A stretch of DNA of 64,000 nucleotides from Streptomyces albogriseolus (GTDB lineage Bacteria; Actinomycetota; Actinomycetes; Streptomycetales; Streptomycetaceae), in the NCBI GenBank assembly GCA_014650475.1, contig BMVA01000003.1, positions 124,001-188,000 on the forward strand. The letters run 5' to 3'. The notes beneath the pieces were generated by a model. That model was not told the DNA's origin. It did no database searches and was given only the letters and a program-made list of their open reading frames with translations. Position numbers and translations under genes: made by a program. Positions 1 to 10,541 of this stretch are shown one piece after another (positions within the stretch are counted from its first letter, which is position 1; every line of letters starts with the position of its first letter).

Positions 1-1
1 G

Positions 2-682
2 GACAACCCGGTCTACGACGCCTGCGCGCGCCCGGTGCGGCTGGACGGCGGCACGGTCCGGCTGATGGTCACCGGCCCCTTCACCGACGCCGACCTGGGG
101 GTCGCCTGCTACCACTCCAAGACCGGGGCCGTGGAGCTCTGCCTGAACCACCTGGTGGACGGCCCCGGCGAGTACGTCGTGGTCGACATGACGGCCGGCT
201 CGGACTCGTTCGCCTCCGGCATGTTCACCCGCTTCGACATGACGTTCCTCGTCGCCGAGCCGACCCGGAAGGGCGTCTCCGTCTACCGCCAGTACAAGGA
301 GTACGCACGCGACTTCGGCGTGGCGCTGAAGGTCGTCGGCAACAAGGTGCAGGGCCCGGACGACCTCGACTTCCTCCGCGCGGAGGCGGGGGACGACCTG
401 TTGGTGACCGTGGGCCACTCGGACTGGGTGCGGGCGATGGAGAAGGGCCGCCCGCCGCGGTTCGCCGCCCTGGAGGAGTCGAACCGGCTCGCCCTGCGCA
501 CGCTGCGCGAGGCCGCCGACGCGTCGTACGGTCGCCGGGACTGGGAGCGGTACACGCGCCAGATGGTGCACTTCCACCTCAAGAACGCCCAGTCGTGGGG
601 GAACGAGCGCACCGGGGCCGACCTGGCGGCGCAGGTCGACCCCGGTTTCGTGCTCGGCGAGAGCGTCACCGCCGGGGCCTGA
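2..682 (+). CDS. MinD/ParA-like P-loop ATPase (5' end off window)
   Basis: The frame is open from base 2, so this is the C-terminal part of a longer protein whose Walker A motif lies upstream of the window. What remains fits a SIMIBI-class (MinD/CooC/ParA-like) nucleotide-binding protein: a hydrophobic strand VVVDMTAGSDSF like a deviant Walker B/switch region, then FLVAEPTRKGV, then VVGNKVQGPDDLDFL, which resembles the late N-K-x recognition strand of this class. The last third is helical and charged. The substrate or partner cannot be told. It ends 3 bases before the convergent lipoprotein gene. The fold assignment rests on pattern recognition only. Confidence 0.6.
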   Translation, partial: DNPVYDACARPVRLDGGTVRLMVTGPFTDADLGVACYHSKTGAVELCLNHLVDGPGEYVVVDMTAGSDSFASGMFTRFDMTFLVAEPTRKGVSVYRQYKEYARDFGVALKVVGNKVQGPDDLDFLRAEAGDDLLVTVGHSDWVRAMEKGRPPRFAALEESNRLALRTLREAADASYGRRDWERYTRQMVHFHLKNAQSWGNERTGADLAAQVDPGFVLGESVTAGA

Positions 683-685
683 GCC

Positions 686-1960
686 TCACTCCTTCGGCGC
701 GGGGGAACCCGGCGCGCCCTTGGGGGCCGGGGCGGGGCCGGAGGCCAGGAAGGCCTTCCAGCCCTTCTTCGGGGCCTCGCCGACATTCAGCGAGCGCAGC
801 TTCTCCAGGGTCGCCGGGTCCTGCGCGTCCAGCCAGTCCGCCAGTTGCCGGAAGGAGACACAGCGCACGTCGGACTTGGTGCACACCGCCTCGATGACCT
901 CCTCGACGGCCCGCATGTAGGTGCCGCCGTTCCAGGACTCGAAGTGGTTGCCGATGATCAGGGGCGCCCTGTTGCCGTTGTAGGCGCGCTCGAAGCCCTG
1001 GAGCAGGCCGTCCCGCATCTGGTCGCCCCACATCTCGTGCTTGTCCGGGTCGCCCTGGGTGGTGGTGCCGGACTGGTTGACCATGAAGTTGTAGTCCATG
1101 GTGAGCTGCTCGAAGGAGTGCCCGGGGAAGGGCACGAGCTGCATCGACAGATCCCACAGCCCTGACTTCTTCTTGGGCCAGACCTGGTTGTTGACGCCGC
1201 TGGTGTCGTAGCGGAAGCCCAGCTCCCGGGCGGCCTTCATGAAGTTCTTCTGCCCTTCCAGGCAGGGCGTGCGGGCCCCGACGAGCTCCTTGTCGTAGTC
1301 GAAGGGCAGCGGCGCCTCGTTCTTCATGCCGGCGTTGGTCTTCCAGGTCTTCACGAATCGCTTGGCCTGGGCGATCTCCTCCTTCCACTCCTCCACCGAC
1401 CACTCGCCGACCCCGCCGCCGCTGCCGCAGAAGTGGCCGTTGAAGTGGGTCCCGATCTCGTTGCCTTCGAGCCAGGCCAGCCGCAGCTGCTTCACGGTGT
1501 CGGCGATGCCCTGCCGGTCGTTGAAGCCGATGTCGGAGCGGCCCGGCGAGTGCTGCGGCGGGTGGTACAGGTCGCGCTTCTCTTCCGGCAGGAGGTACAC
1601 GCCGCTCAGGAAGTACGTCATGGTCGCGTCGTTCTCCTTGGCGACCTTGCGGAAGTGGGAGAACAGCTTCTGGCTGTCCTCGCCCGCGCCGTCCCAGGAG
1701 AACACCACGAACTGCGGCGGCTTCTCGCCGGGCTTCAGCCGCTCCGGCTTCGGCAGGTGCGGCTGGGCGCCGGTGTAGGCGGTGGAGCCGTCGCCGATCA
1801 GCCGGACGACGTTCTTGGGCGCGGGGGCCGGCTGTGCCTTCTCCTGTTCCGGCCCGCCCCGCCCGCCTCCGCCGTCGGCGCCGGTTCCGCAGCCGGCGAG
1901 CGCGGCGAGGCAGACCGCGGTGATCACGGTGCCCGTGACGATCCTGTGGGTGGCGGCCAT
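686..1960 (-). CDS. Polysaccharide-deacetylase-like lipoprotein
   Basis: 424-aa protein exported and lipid-anchored. The start ATG at 1960 is followed by a short basic n-region, a hydrophobic stretch and the lipobox LAALAGC at about residues 16-22, then a Gly/Asp-rich linker. A longer open frame exists, but this ATG places the signal peptide correctly and has an AAGGTGG-type ribosome site. The body (FVVFSWDGAGEDSQKL, later GNEIGTHFNGHFC, GFRYDTSG and IIGNHFESWNGGTY) has the Asp and His-rich turns of the carbohydrate esterase 4 / NodB fold, suggesting deacetylation or binding of a cell-wall or extracellular polysaccharide. Metal ligands are not certain. It is divergent from the SulP-carbonic anhydrase gene. 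Confidence 0.75.
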   Translation of the reverse strand: MAATHRIVTGTVITAVCLAALAGCGTGADGGGGRGGPEQEKAQPAPAPKNVVRLIGDGSTAYTGAQPHLPKPERLKPGEKPPQFVVFSWDGAGEDSQKLFSHFRKVAKENDATMTYFLSGVYLLPEEKRDLYHPPQHSPGRSDIGFNDRQGIADTVKQLRLAWLEGNEIGTHFNGHFCGSGGGVGEWSVEEWKEEIAQAKRFVKTWKTNAGMKNEAPLPFDYDKELVGARTPCLEGQKNFMKAARELGFRYDTSGVNNQVWPKKKSGLWDLSMQLVPFPGHSFEQLTMDYNFMVNQSGTTTQGDPDKHEMWGDQMRDGLLQGFERAYNGNRAPLIIGNHFESWNGGTYMRAVEEVIEAVCTKSDVRCVSFRQLADWLDAQDPATLEKLRSLNVGEAPKKGWKAFLASGPAPAPKGAPGSPAPKE

Positions 1961-2187
1961 TCGCCCACCTTCTTCCTTCTCTCGGGCCGAGCTCGATGAG
2001 GCGTTGTGTGGTGCTGCGCCGGTCCATGCCGACCGTGCCGTCAACGTCGCACGGAAAGAAGAAGTGAATTAATACGACAAGCCGATGAAATGACCGCTTC
2101 ACCTTCGCGAGTGACACATGCCGCCATTTGCCCGGAAAGTCTATGCCGGTCCTTTACTCGCAATTACGATCTGTTTACCGAGAGTTG

Positions 2188-2243
2188 CTTCGTCCCCTCG
2201 TTTGTCCCGCTGTTCGTCCCATGCTCGTCCCACCGTTCGTCCC
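2188..2243 (+). promoter_or_regulatory. Five phased GTCCC direct repeats upstream of SulP-CA
   Basis: In the 377-bp divergent gap 1961-2337 the motif [G/C][T/C]T[T/C]GTCCC recurs five times, with GTCCC beginning at about 2192, 2204, 2216, 2227 and 2239, so the period is 12, 12, 11 and 12 bp. This near-helical spacing is typical of tandem response-regulator sites. Streptomyces PHO boxes are 11-bp direct repeats with a GTTCACC core, and the unit GTTCGTCCC matches that only partly. The rest of the gap holds AT-rich promoter-like DNA around 2060-2080 and 2160-2175. Confidence 0.4.
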
Positions 2244-2337
2244 GCCGTTCTGGGGCCGTGCCCCACGGCCGCGACCGCTCCGCCCGAGCGGGCCCCACCA
2301 TCACGCGACCGCGCAGACCCGAAGGAGACGGGAGTCC

Positions 2338-4797
2338 ATGTCAGCCTGCGTCCCCGCCGGCGCCACCGAGCCGGCGCACACCGAGCGAGCCCATCCTCCG
2401 CACAGCCCGCCGCCCGGCCGCCGCCGGGGCTTCCGCGTCGCGAGCGCCGACCTCTCGGCCGCCGTCGCGGTCTTCCTCATCGCCCTCCCCCTGTCCCTCG
2501 GCATCGCCCTCACCACCGGCGCGCCCCTGCAGGCCGGCCTGGTCGCCGCGGCCGTGGGCGGGCTCGTCGCCGGACGGCTCGGCGGCTCCCCGCTCCAGGT
2601 GAGCGGCCCGGCGGCGGGACTCACCGTCGTCACGGCCGACGTCATCCACCAGTACGGCTGGCGCACCACCTGCGCCGTCACCGTCCTCGCCGGCCTCGCC
2701 CAGCTCGGACTCGGCTGTCTGCGCGTGGCGCGCGGCGCCCTCGCCGTGAGCCCCGCGATCGTGCACGGCATGCTCGCCGGCATCGGCGTCACCATCGCCG
2801 TCGCCCAGGCGCACATCATGCTCGGGGGCGAGCCGCAGAGTTCCGTGCCCGACAACCTCCGGGCGCTGCCCGCCCAGTTGGCGGGCCTCGACCCCGCCGC
2901 CCTCGCGATGAGCGTGCTGACCCTGGCCGTCCTGCTCCTCTGGCCCCGGCTGCCCGGCCGCGCCGGACACCTGCTGCGGCGGGTGCCGGCCGCCCTCGTC
3001 GCCGTCGCCGGCGCCACCGCGATCGCCGCGGCGGCCGGACTGGTGCTGCCCCTGGTGGACCTGCCGTCGTGGCGCAGCCACGCGCTGGCCGGGCTGCCCG
3101 AGGGCCCGGTGCTCGGTCTCGTCGCAGCCGTGCTGGCCACGACGCTGGTGTGCAGCGTGCAGTCGCTGCTCGGCGCGGTGGCCGTGGACAAGCTGGCGTC
3201 CGCCCGGCCCGGCGCCGGTCATGTCGTCCGCTCCGACCTGGACCGGGAACTGCTCGGTCAGGGCGCGGCCAACGTCGTCTCCGGCACCCTCGGCGGTCTG
3301 CCGGTGGCCGGGGTCGCCGTCCGCAGCACGGCGAACGTCCACGCGGGCGCCGTCAGCCGGAACTCCACGATGCTCCACGGCGTCCTGGTGGTGGCCGCCG
3401 CGCTGCTGCTGGTCCCGCTGCTGGAGCTGATCCCGCTCGCCTCGCTGGCCGCCCTGGTCATGGCGGTCGGCATCCGGATGGTGTCCCTGCACCACATCCG
3501 CACGGTGACGCGCCACCGCGAGGTCCTGGTCTACGCCGTCACCGCCCTCGGGGTGATCTCCCTCGGGGTGCTGGAGGGCGTGGCGCTCGGCATCGCCGCG
3601 GCGGTCGGCGTTGCCCTGCACCGGCTCACCCGGACCCGGATCACCCACACGGAGGAGGACGGCGTCCATCACGTCCATGTGCGCGGGCAGTTGACGTTCC
3701 TCGCGGTGCCGCGGCTCAGCCGGGCGCTGCATCTCGTGCCCCAAGGCGCCGACGCGGTGGTGGCGCTGGACGGGTCCTTCATGGACCACGCGGCGTACGA
3801 GACGCTGCAGGACTGGCAGAGCACGCACACCGCACGCGGCGGCACCGTGGAGATCACCGGCCGGCGCACCGGAGTACGGATCGCCGAACCCGGCGCCCTC
3901 GCCTCCGGGCCGGTGCCCGACGGGGAGCCCGGCACCTCCGGCGACTGCCGCTGCCGCGCCTGGACGGCCTGGCGCAACCACCAGTGCGACCGCCCCTCCC
4001 CCACCCCGGACGACCCCGGAGCCCGGCCGGACGAGACGCTGGAGAGCGGCGAGGCGGACCCGCGGACCGGCCGGGCCCTGAGCGCCCCGGCCCGCGGACG
4101 CACCCCGGGCGGCCGTCAACTGGCGCGCGGACTCAGCACGTTCCAGCGCCGCACGGCGCCCCTGGTGCGCGGCGAGCTGGCCCGGCTGGCGCGGGAGGGG
4201 CAGCGGCCGTCGCAGCTGTTCCTGACCTGCGCCGACTCCCGCGTGGTCACCTCGATGATCACCTCCAGCGGCCCCGGCGACCTGTTCGTGGTGCGCAACG
4301 TCGGCAATCTCGTGCCGCCGCCCGGCGCGGAGAGCGGCGACGACTCGGTGGCCGCCGCCCTCGAGTACGCCGTCGACGTGCTGGCAGTGCGGTCGATCAC
4401 GGTGTGCGGCCACTCGGGATGCGGCGCCATGCAGGCCCTGCTCGACTCCCGGCCCGCCTCCCCTGTCTCGCCCGCCGCCCCTGCCGCCACGCCCCTCGGA
4501 CGCTGGCTGCGGCACGGCGGGCCGAGCCTGGAGCGGCTGCGTGACACCGGTGCCCCCGCGCCCCGGCTGGCCGGGCGGCCTCCCGCCGACGACGTCGAGC
4601 AGCTCTGCCTGACCAACGTGGTCCAGCAGCTGGAGCATCTGCGCGCCCACGAATCGGTCGCCCATGCGCTGAAGGAGGGGAGCCTCGAGCTGCACGGGGT
4701 GTACTTCCACGTGGGCGAGGCCCAGGCGTATCTCCTCGCCGAGCAGGAGGAGGGGAGGGTCTTCGACCGGGTACGCGACGTGGACCTGGTGGTGTGA
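2338..4797 (+). CDS. SulP anion transporter fused to beta-carbonic anhydrase
   Basis: 819-aa fusion. The start ATG at 2338 is preceded by GAAGGAG at 2321. Residues about 30-430 form a SulP/SLC26-type permease with many hydrophobic helices. About 440-520 is a STAS-like domain, followed by a Cys-bearing linker, and about 590-815 is a complete beta-class carbonic anhydrase. Zinc ligands are visible as C631 (CADSR, with the D633/R635 dyad), H692 and C695 (GHSGCG). SulP-carbonic anhydrase fusions are known in bacteria and are thought to couple bicarbonate transport to CO2 hydration. Sulfate as substrate is possible but less favoured by the fusion. The gene is monocistronic and divergent from the lipoprotein; the upstream GTCCC repeats may regulate it. 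Confidence 0.93.
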   Translation: MSACVPAGATEPAHTERAHPPHSPPPGRRRGFRVASADLSAAVAVFLIALPLSLGIALTTGAPLQAGLVAAAVGGLVAGRLGGSPLQVSGPAAGLTVVTADVIHQYGWRTTCAVTVLAGLAQLGLGCLRVARGALAVSPAIVHGMLAGIGVTIAVAQAHIMLGGEPQSSVPDNLRALPAQLAGLDPAALAMSVLTLAVLLLWPRLPGRAGHLLRRVPAALVAVAGATAIAAAAGLVLPLVDLPSWRSHALAGLPEGPVLGLVAAVLATTLVCSVQSLLGAVAVDKLASARPGAGHVVRSDLDRELLGQGAANVVSGTLGGLPVAGVAVRSTANVHAGAVSRNSTMLHGVLVVAAALLLVPLLELIPLASLAALVMAVGIRMVSLHHIRTVTRHREVLVYAVTALGVISLGVLEGVALGIAAAVGVALHRLTRTRITHTEEDGVHHVHVRGQLTFLAVPRLSRALHLVPQGADAVVALDGSFMDHAAYETLQDWQSTHTARGGTVEITGRRTGVRIAEPGALASGPVPDGEPGTSGDCRCRAWTAWRNHQCDRPSPTPDDPGARPDETLESGEADPRTGRALSAPARGRTPGGRQLARGLSTFQRRTAPLVRGELARLAREGQRPSQLFLTCADSRVVTSMITSSGPGDLFVVRNVGNLVPPPGAESGDDSVAAALEYAVDVLAVRSITVCGHSGCGAMQALLDSRPASPVSPAAPAATPLGRWLRHGGPSLERLRDTGAPAPRLAGRPPADDVEQLCLTNVVQQLEHLRAHESVAHALKEGSLELHGVYFHVGEAQAYLLAEQEEGRVFDRVRDVDLVV

Positions 4798-4892
4798 CAC
4801 ACGCCCGGATGTGAGAGGCGTTACACCTCTTGAACCGGGTTGCCCCCCGGCCCGTGGGAAGGGGTGTCGGGCAGCCGCACGACACGACCCTG

Positions 4893-4908
4893 ACAGGTCT
4901 AAACCAAT
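4893..4908 (+). promoter_or_regulatory. DasR-like (dre) palindrome upstream of acsA
   Basis: ACAGGTCTAAACCAAT matches 13 of 16 positions of the DasR consensus ACTGGTCTAGACCAGT. It lies about 86-101 bp before the acsA start. DasR is the GntR-family sensor of N-acetylglucosamine-derived metabolites in Streptomyces, and its catabolism yields acetate, so control of acetyl-CoA synthetase would make sense. Binding is inferred from the match only. Confidence 0.45.
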
Positions 4909-4993
4909 TTCCCGTCGACCCTTGTCAGCGTACCCCCGGGTCTGATGAGCTGTGGCCTGGGACACAACGGACACCCTGGGAAAGGCAGATGCC

Positions 4994-6949
<1,956 letters not shown>

Positions 6950-6960
6950 CCGGGCACCCT

Positions 6961-7017
6961 GGCGGACGGGAACCGCCCGTGCCCCCGCTCGTGGGGGCAC
7001 GGGCGGTCCCGTCCGCC
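6961..7017 (+). terminator. Long hairpin terminator after acsA
   Basis: Nearly perfect inverted repeat with arms of about 26 bases (GGCGGACGGG AACCGCCCGT GCCCCC and its complement) around a 4-base loop, starting 11 bases after the acsA stop. There is no U-tract, as is common for Streptomyces terminators. Confidence 0.85.
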
Positions 7018-7173
7018 AGGCGTCCGCCTGTGTGATGCGGGCCACGCCGATGCCGCTGGTGCGGCCCGTACGTCCGTTGGTTACGCTCAAGAACACAACA
7101 CGCTGTCTCATGGAGCGCCGGGAAGTCTGGTCGGCACACGATTCGTGCTGCCCAGCGACCAGAGGACCACACC

Positions 7174-8607
7174 GTGAGCGCCCCCACCCCCACCCCCCGC
7201 AAAACCTTCGGTCCGCTCTCCCTGCCCGAGCGGAACTTCGTCGCGGAGGCCCTGCGCACCGAGACCGTCGGCGGCGTCCTGCTGCTGCTCGCCGCCGTCG
7301 CCGCACTCGTATGGGCGAACTCACCCGCGCTGGGCGACAGCTACGAGACCGTCAGCCACTGGCACTTCGGCCCCGAGTCGCTCGGGCTGAACCTGTCCGT
7401 GGCGCACTGGGCGGCCGACGGCCTGCTCGCGGTCTTCTTCTTCGTCGCCGGCGTCGAACTCAAGCGGGAACTGGTCGCCGGCGACCTGCGCGACCCCAAG
7501 GCGGCGGCGCTCCCCGTCGTCGCCGCCCTGTGCGGCATGATCGCGCCCGCGGTGGTCTACACGATCACGGCCGGTGGGGGCGGCGGCTCCCTCGCCGGCT
7601 GGGCCGTGCCCACCGCCACCGACATCGCGTTCGCGCTGGCCGTGCTCGCCGTCATCGGCACCTCGCTGCCCAGCGCGCTGCGCGCCTTCCTGCTCACCCT
7701 CGCGGTCGTCGACGACCTGTTCGCGATCCTGATCATCGCGGTCTTCTTCACCGACCGGCTGAACTTCGCGGCGCTCGGCGGCGCCGTCGTCGGCCTGCTG
7801 GTCTTCTGGCTGCTGCTGCGCAAGCGGGTGCGCGGCTGGTACGTGTACGTGCCGCTGGCCCTGGTGATCTGGGGCCTGATGTACAACAGCGGCGTCCACG
7901 CCACCATCGCGGGCGTCGCGATGGGCCTGATGCTGCGCTGCCACCGCGAGGAGGGCGAGGAGCAGTCCCCCGGCGAGCACATCGAGCACCTGGTCCGGCC
8001 ACTGTCCGCGGGCTTCGCCGTCCCGCTGTTCGCGCTGTTCAGCGCCGGCGTCGCGGTCTCCGGCGACGCGCTCGCCAAGGTGTTCACCCAGCCCGAGACG
8101 CTGGGCGTGGTCCTCGGTCTGGTCGTCGGCAAGACGCTCGGCATCTTCGGCGGAACCTGGCTGACGTCCCGCTTCACGCGGGCCTCGCTCAGCGACGACC
8201 TGGCCTGGCCGGACGTGTTCGCCGTGGCGACCCTCGCCGGCATCGGCTTCACCGTGTCGCTGCTCATCGGGGAGCTGGCCTTCGAGGACGACGCGACGAT
8301 GACGGACAGCGTGAAGGCCGCCGTCCTCACCGGCTCGCTGATCGCCACGCTCCTGGCGACCGTGCTGCTGAAGATCAGGAACGCCAAGTACCGCAGGCTG
8401 GCCGACGAGGAGGAGCGGGACGAGGACCTCGACGGCGTGCCGGACATCTACGAGCAGGACGACCCGGAGTACCACCTGCGCATGGCCCGCATCCTCGAGG
8501 AGAAGGCCGCCGAGCACCGGCGGCTCGCCGAGGAGAAGGCCGCCGCGCGAGACGCGCTTGCGGAAGTGCCGGGCGGGGCAGGCGATCGGCACGACGGTCC
8601 GGCATGA
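7174..8607 (+). CDS. nhaA: Na+/H+ antiporter NhaA
   Basis: 477-aa inner-membrane antiporter expelling Na+ or Li+ in exchange for protons, used in pH and sodium homeostasis. GTG start at 7174 after CAGAGGA. About a dozen membrane helices are visible. Family hallmarks include the acidic pair in TLAVVDDLFAILIIAVF, the TDIAFAL segment and the late GIGFTVSLLIGELAF helix. A charged C-terminal tail of about 80 residues, rich in Glu and Arg, extends beyond the usual E. coli length and is common in actinobacteria. Its neighbours are the acsA terminator upstream and an 86-bp gap to the holin-X-like gene. Confidence 0.96.
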   Translation: MSAPTPTPRKTFGPLSLPERNFVAEALRTETVGGVLLLLAAVAALVWANSPALGDSYETVSHWHFGPESLGLNLSVAHWAADGLLAVFFFVAGVELKRELVAGDLRDPKAAALPVVAALCGMIAPAVVYTITAGGGGGSLAGWAVPTATDIAFALAVLAVIGTSLPSALRAFLLTLAVVDDLFAILIIAVFFTDRLNFAALGGAVVGLLVFWLLLRKRVRGWYVYVPLALVIWGLMYNSGVHATIAGVAMGLMLRCHREEGEEQSPGEHIEHLVRPLSAGFAVPLFALFSAGVAVSGDALAKVFTQPETLGVVLGLVVGKTLGIFGGTWLTSRFTRASLSDDLAWPDVFAVATLAGIGFTVSLLIGELAFEDDATMTDSVKAAVLTGSLIATLLATVLLKIRNAKYRRLADEEERDEDLDGVPDIYEQDDPEYHLRMARILEEKAAEHRRLAEEKAAARDALAEVPGGAGDRHDGPA

Positions 8608-8692
8608 TCTGACGAGACGGTACAAAAGACGGAACCGTCCCGCGCAGACACGACGGACGTACGCGAGGCGTACGGAGAAGAGGGAGACCGCG

Positions 8693-9181
8693 ATGAGCGC
8701 ACCCGACGGCAGCCCGGTCGGCGCCGAACGCAGCATCGGCCAGCTGTTCGCCACGGCGACGGCGGAGATGTCGGCGCTGGTGCACGACGAGATCGCGCTG
8801 GCGAAGGCGCAGCTCAGGCAGGACGTGAAGCGGGGCGCGACCAGCGGCGGCCTGTTCACGATGGCCGGCCTGTTGCTCCTGTTCTCCCTGCCGATGCTCA
8901 ACTTCGCCCTGGCGTACGGCATCCGCACCTGGAGCGACTGGAACCTGGCGCTCTGCTTCCTGCTGTCGTTCCTGGCGAACTGCATCCTGGCCGGCCTCCT
9001 CGCCATGATCGGCGCCGTCTTCGCCAAGAAGGCCAAGAAGGGCCGCGGCCCGCAGAAGGTCGCCGCCTCGATGAAGGAGACGGCCGGCGTGCTGCAGAAG
9101 GCCAAGCCGCACCCGCGTCCGGCCCTCCCCGAGCACCGTGGCCCCGAGGCCATCGAGGCTGTGGCACGCTCGTCCTCATGA
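8693..9181 (+). CDS. Actinobacterial holin-X-like membrane protein
   Basis: 162-aa protein with two hydrophobic helices (about residues 55-80 and 88-115) between a charged N-terminal helix and a basic C-terminal tail. The N-terminal pattern SIGQLFATATAEMSALVHDEIALAKAQL is typical of the 'phage holin superfamily III' (Holin-X) family of actinobacterial chromosomes. Despite the family name there is no phage context, and a role in envelope biology is more likely. ATG at 8693 follows GAAGAGGGAGA. The stop overlaps the start of the hydrolase as ATGA, so the two are probably translated together. Confidence 0.8.
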   Translation: MSAPDGSPVGAERSIGQLFATATAEMSALVHDEIALAKAQLRQDVKRGATSGGLFTMAGLLLLFSLPMLNFALAYGIRTWSDWNLALCFLLSFLANCILAGLLAMIGAVFAKKAKKGRGPQKVAASMKETAGVLQKAKPHPRPALPEHRGPEAIEAVARSSS

Positions 9182-10128
9182 CGGACCCCGCCACTCCTTC
9201 GGCGCAACCAGCCTCGGTCGTACGCCTGGACCTCCCGGACGCCCCGGGACTCGTCCACCGCGACGTCGCCGCCAACGGCGCCCGCTTCCACATCGCGGAG
9301 CTGGGCGACGGCCCGCTGGTGCTGCTGCTGCACGGCTTCCCGCAGTTCTGGTGGACCTGGCGGCACCAGCTGACCGCGCTCGCCGACGCCGGATTCCGGG
9401 CCGTCGCCATGGACCTGCGGGGTGTCGGCGGCAGCGACCGCACCCCGCGCGGCTACGACCCGGCCAACCTCGCGCTGGACATCACCGGCGTCATCCGCTC
9501 CCTGGGCGAACCGGACGCCGCGCTGGTCGGCCACGACCTGGGCGGCTACCTCGCCTGGACGGCCGCCGCGATGCGCCCCAAGCTCGTACGGCGGCTCGCG
9601 GTGTCCTCGATGCCGCACCCGCGGCGCTGGCGCTCCTCGATGCTCGCCGACGCCCGGCAGACGGCCGCCCAGTCGCACATCTGGGGCTTCCAGCGGCCCT
9701 GGATCCCCGAGCGGCAGCTCACCGCGGACGACGGGGCGATGGTGGCGCGGCTCATCCAGGAGTGGTCCGGGCCGCAGCCGCCCGACGAGCAGGCCCTGGA
9801 GACCTACCGGCGGGCCATGTGCATTCCGTCCACGGCGCACTGCTCGATCGAGCCGTACCGGTGGATGGTGCGGTCGCTGGCCCGTCCGGACGGCATCCAG
9901 TTCAACCGCAGGATGAAGCGCCCGGTGCGGGTGCCGACGCTGCATCTGCACGGTTCGCTGGACCCGGTGGTGCGCACGCGCAGCGCCGCGGGCTCGGGGC
10001 AGTACGTCGAAGCGCCGTACCGCTGGCGGCTGTTCGACGGGCTGGGGCACTTCCCGCACGAGGAGGACCCGGTGACCTTCTCGACCGAGCTGATCAACTG
10101 GCTGAAGGATCCCGAGCCCGACCGGTGA
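9178..10128 (+). CDS. Alpha/beta hydrolase, epoxide-hydrolase type
   Basis: 316-aa cytoplasmic alpha/beta-fold hydrolase. The oxyanion-hole motif is LHGFPQFWWTW. The nucleophile elbow is VGHDLGGYLAW with Asp, not Ser, which is the hallmark of epoxide hydrolases and haloalkane dehalogenases. The catalytic His is in GLGHFPHEEDP. The HGFP signature favours an epoxide hydrolase. It is translationally coupled (ATGA) to the upstream holin-X-like protein. The substrate is unknown. An inverted-repeat element follows about 75 bp downstream. Confidence 0.88.
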   Translation: MTDPATPSAQPASVVRLDLPDAPGLVHRDVAANGARFHIAELGDGPLVLLLHGFPQFWWTWRHQLTALADAGFRAVAMDLRGVGGSDRTPRGYDPANLALDITGVIRSLGEPDAALVGHDLGGYLAWTAAAMRPKLVRRLAVSSMPHPRRWRSSMLADARQTAAQSHIWGFQRPWIPERQLTADDGAMVARLIQEWSGPQPPDEQALETYRRAMCIPSTAHCSIEPYRWMVRSLARPDGIQFNRRMKRPVRVPTLHLHGSLDPVVRTRSAAGSGQYVEAPYRWRLFDGLGHFPHEEDPVTFSTELINWLKDPEPDR

Positions 10129-10203
10129 CGGGCCGTGCAGCCGGCGCCCGGACGGATACGTTCCGTACCGCTCGCGCCCAGCTCCGCACCGTTCCCACCC
10201 CCT

Positions 10204-10272
10204 CCGCCTGAACGCTTGTCCTACAAACGCCAATTGCCTGGCGCATAGGCCAATTGGCGGCCCCTCAGGCGG
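10204..10272. repeat. Nested inverted repeats in a 413-bp gene-free gap
   Basis: Outer arms CCGCCTGA (10204-10211) and TCAGGCGG (10265-10272) enclose inner arms CGCCAATTG (10228-10236) and CAATTGGCG (10251-10259). It may end transcription of the hydrolase operon or be a structured RNA. The rest of the gap 10129-10541 shows no gene I can support; the short open frames there lack ribosome sites and family resemblance. Confidence 0.5.
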
Positions 10273-10541
10273 TTATGGACCTTGGGGCGGGGGCACACGT
10301 CCGGGTATGGGCTGGACGCACGAACTCAGTGACGCAAGCCGCAATCGCCGCTCGGCGAGCGGTGTGGGCTCCCACCAGCGAGGCGGTGCACCACAGATGG
10401 CAGCTACGGATCTCAGGGTCGGCATCCCGCGCATTCTCCGCCGCCGTGCGCGCTGGGTATCGGTCCGGCTGCGTCACCCGCGCGGCTGACGGTCCGTCCG
10501 GCCGATCCTGACGTCCGGGCAGCCCCCGGTCCGGTTCCCGC

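Noticed and set aside
8693-9181. Prophage holin
   Set aside because: Family name only; no endolysin or other phage genes nearby.
7321-10233. 970-residue minus-strand frame opposite nhaA and the hydrolase
   Set aside because: Runs through three well-supported plus-strand genes and has shadow composition.
10254-10511. 85-residue plus-strand frame in the gap after the hydrolase
   Set aside because: Starts inside the inverted repeat, no ribosome site and no recognisable sequence.
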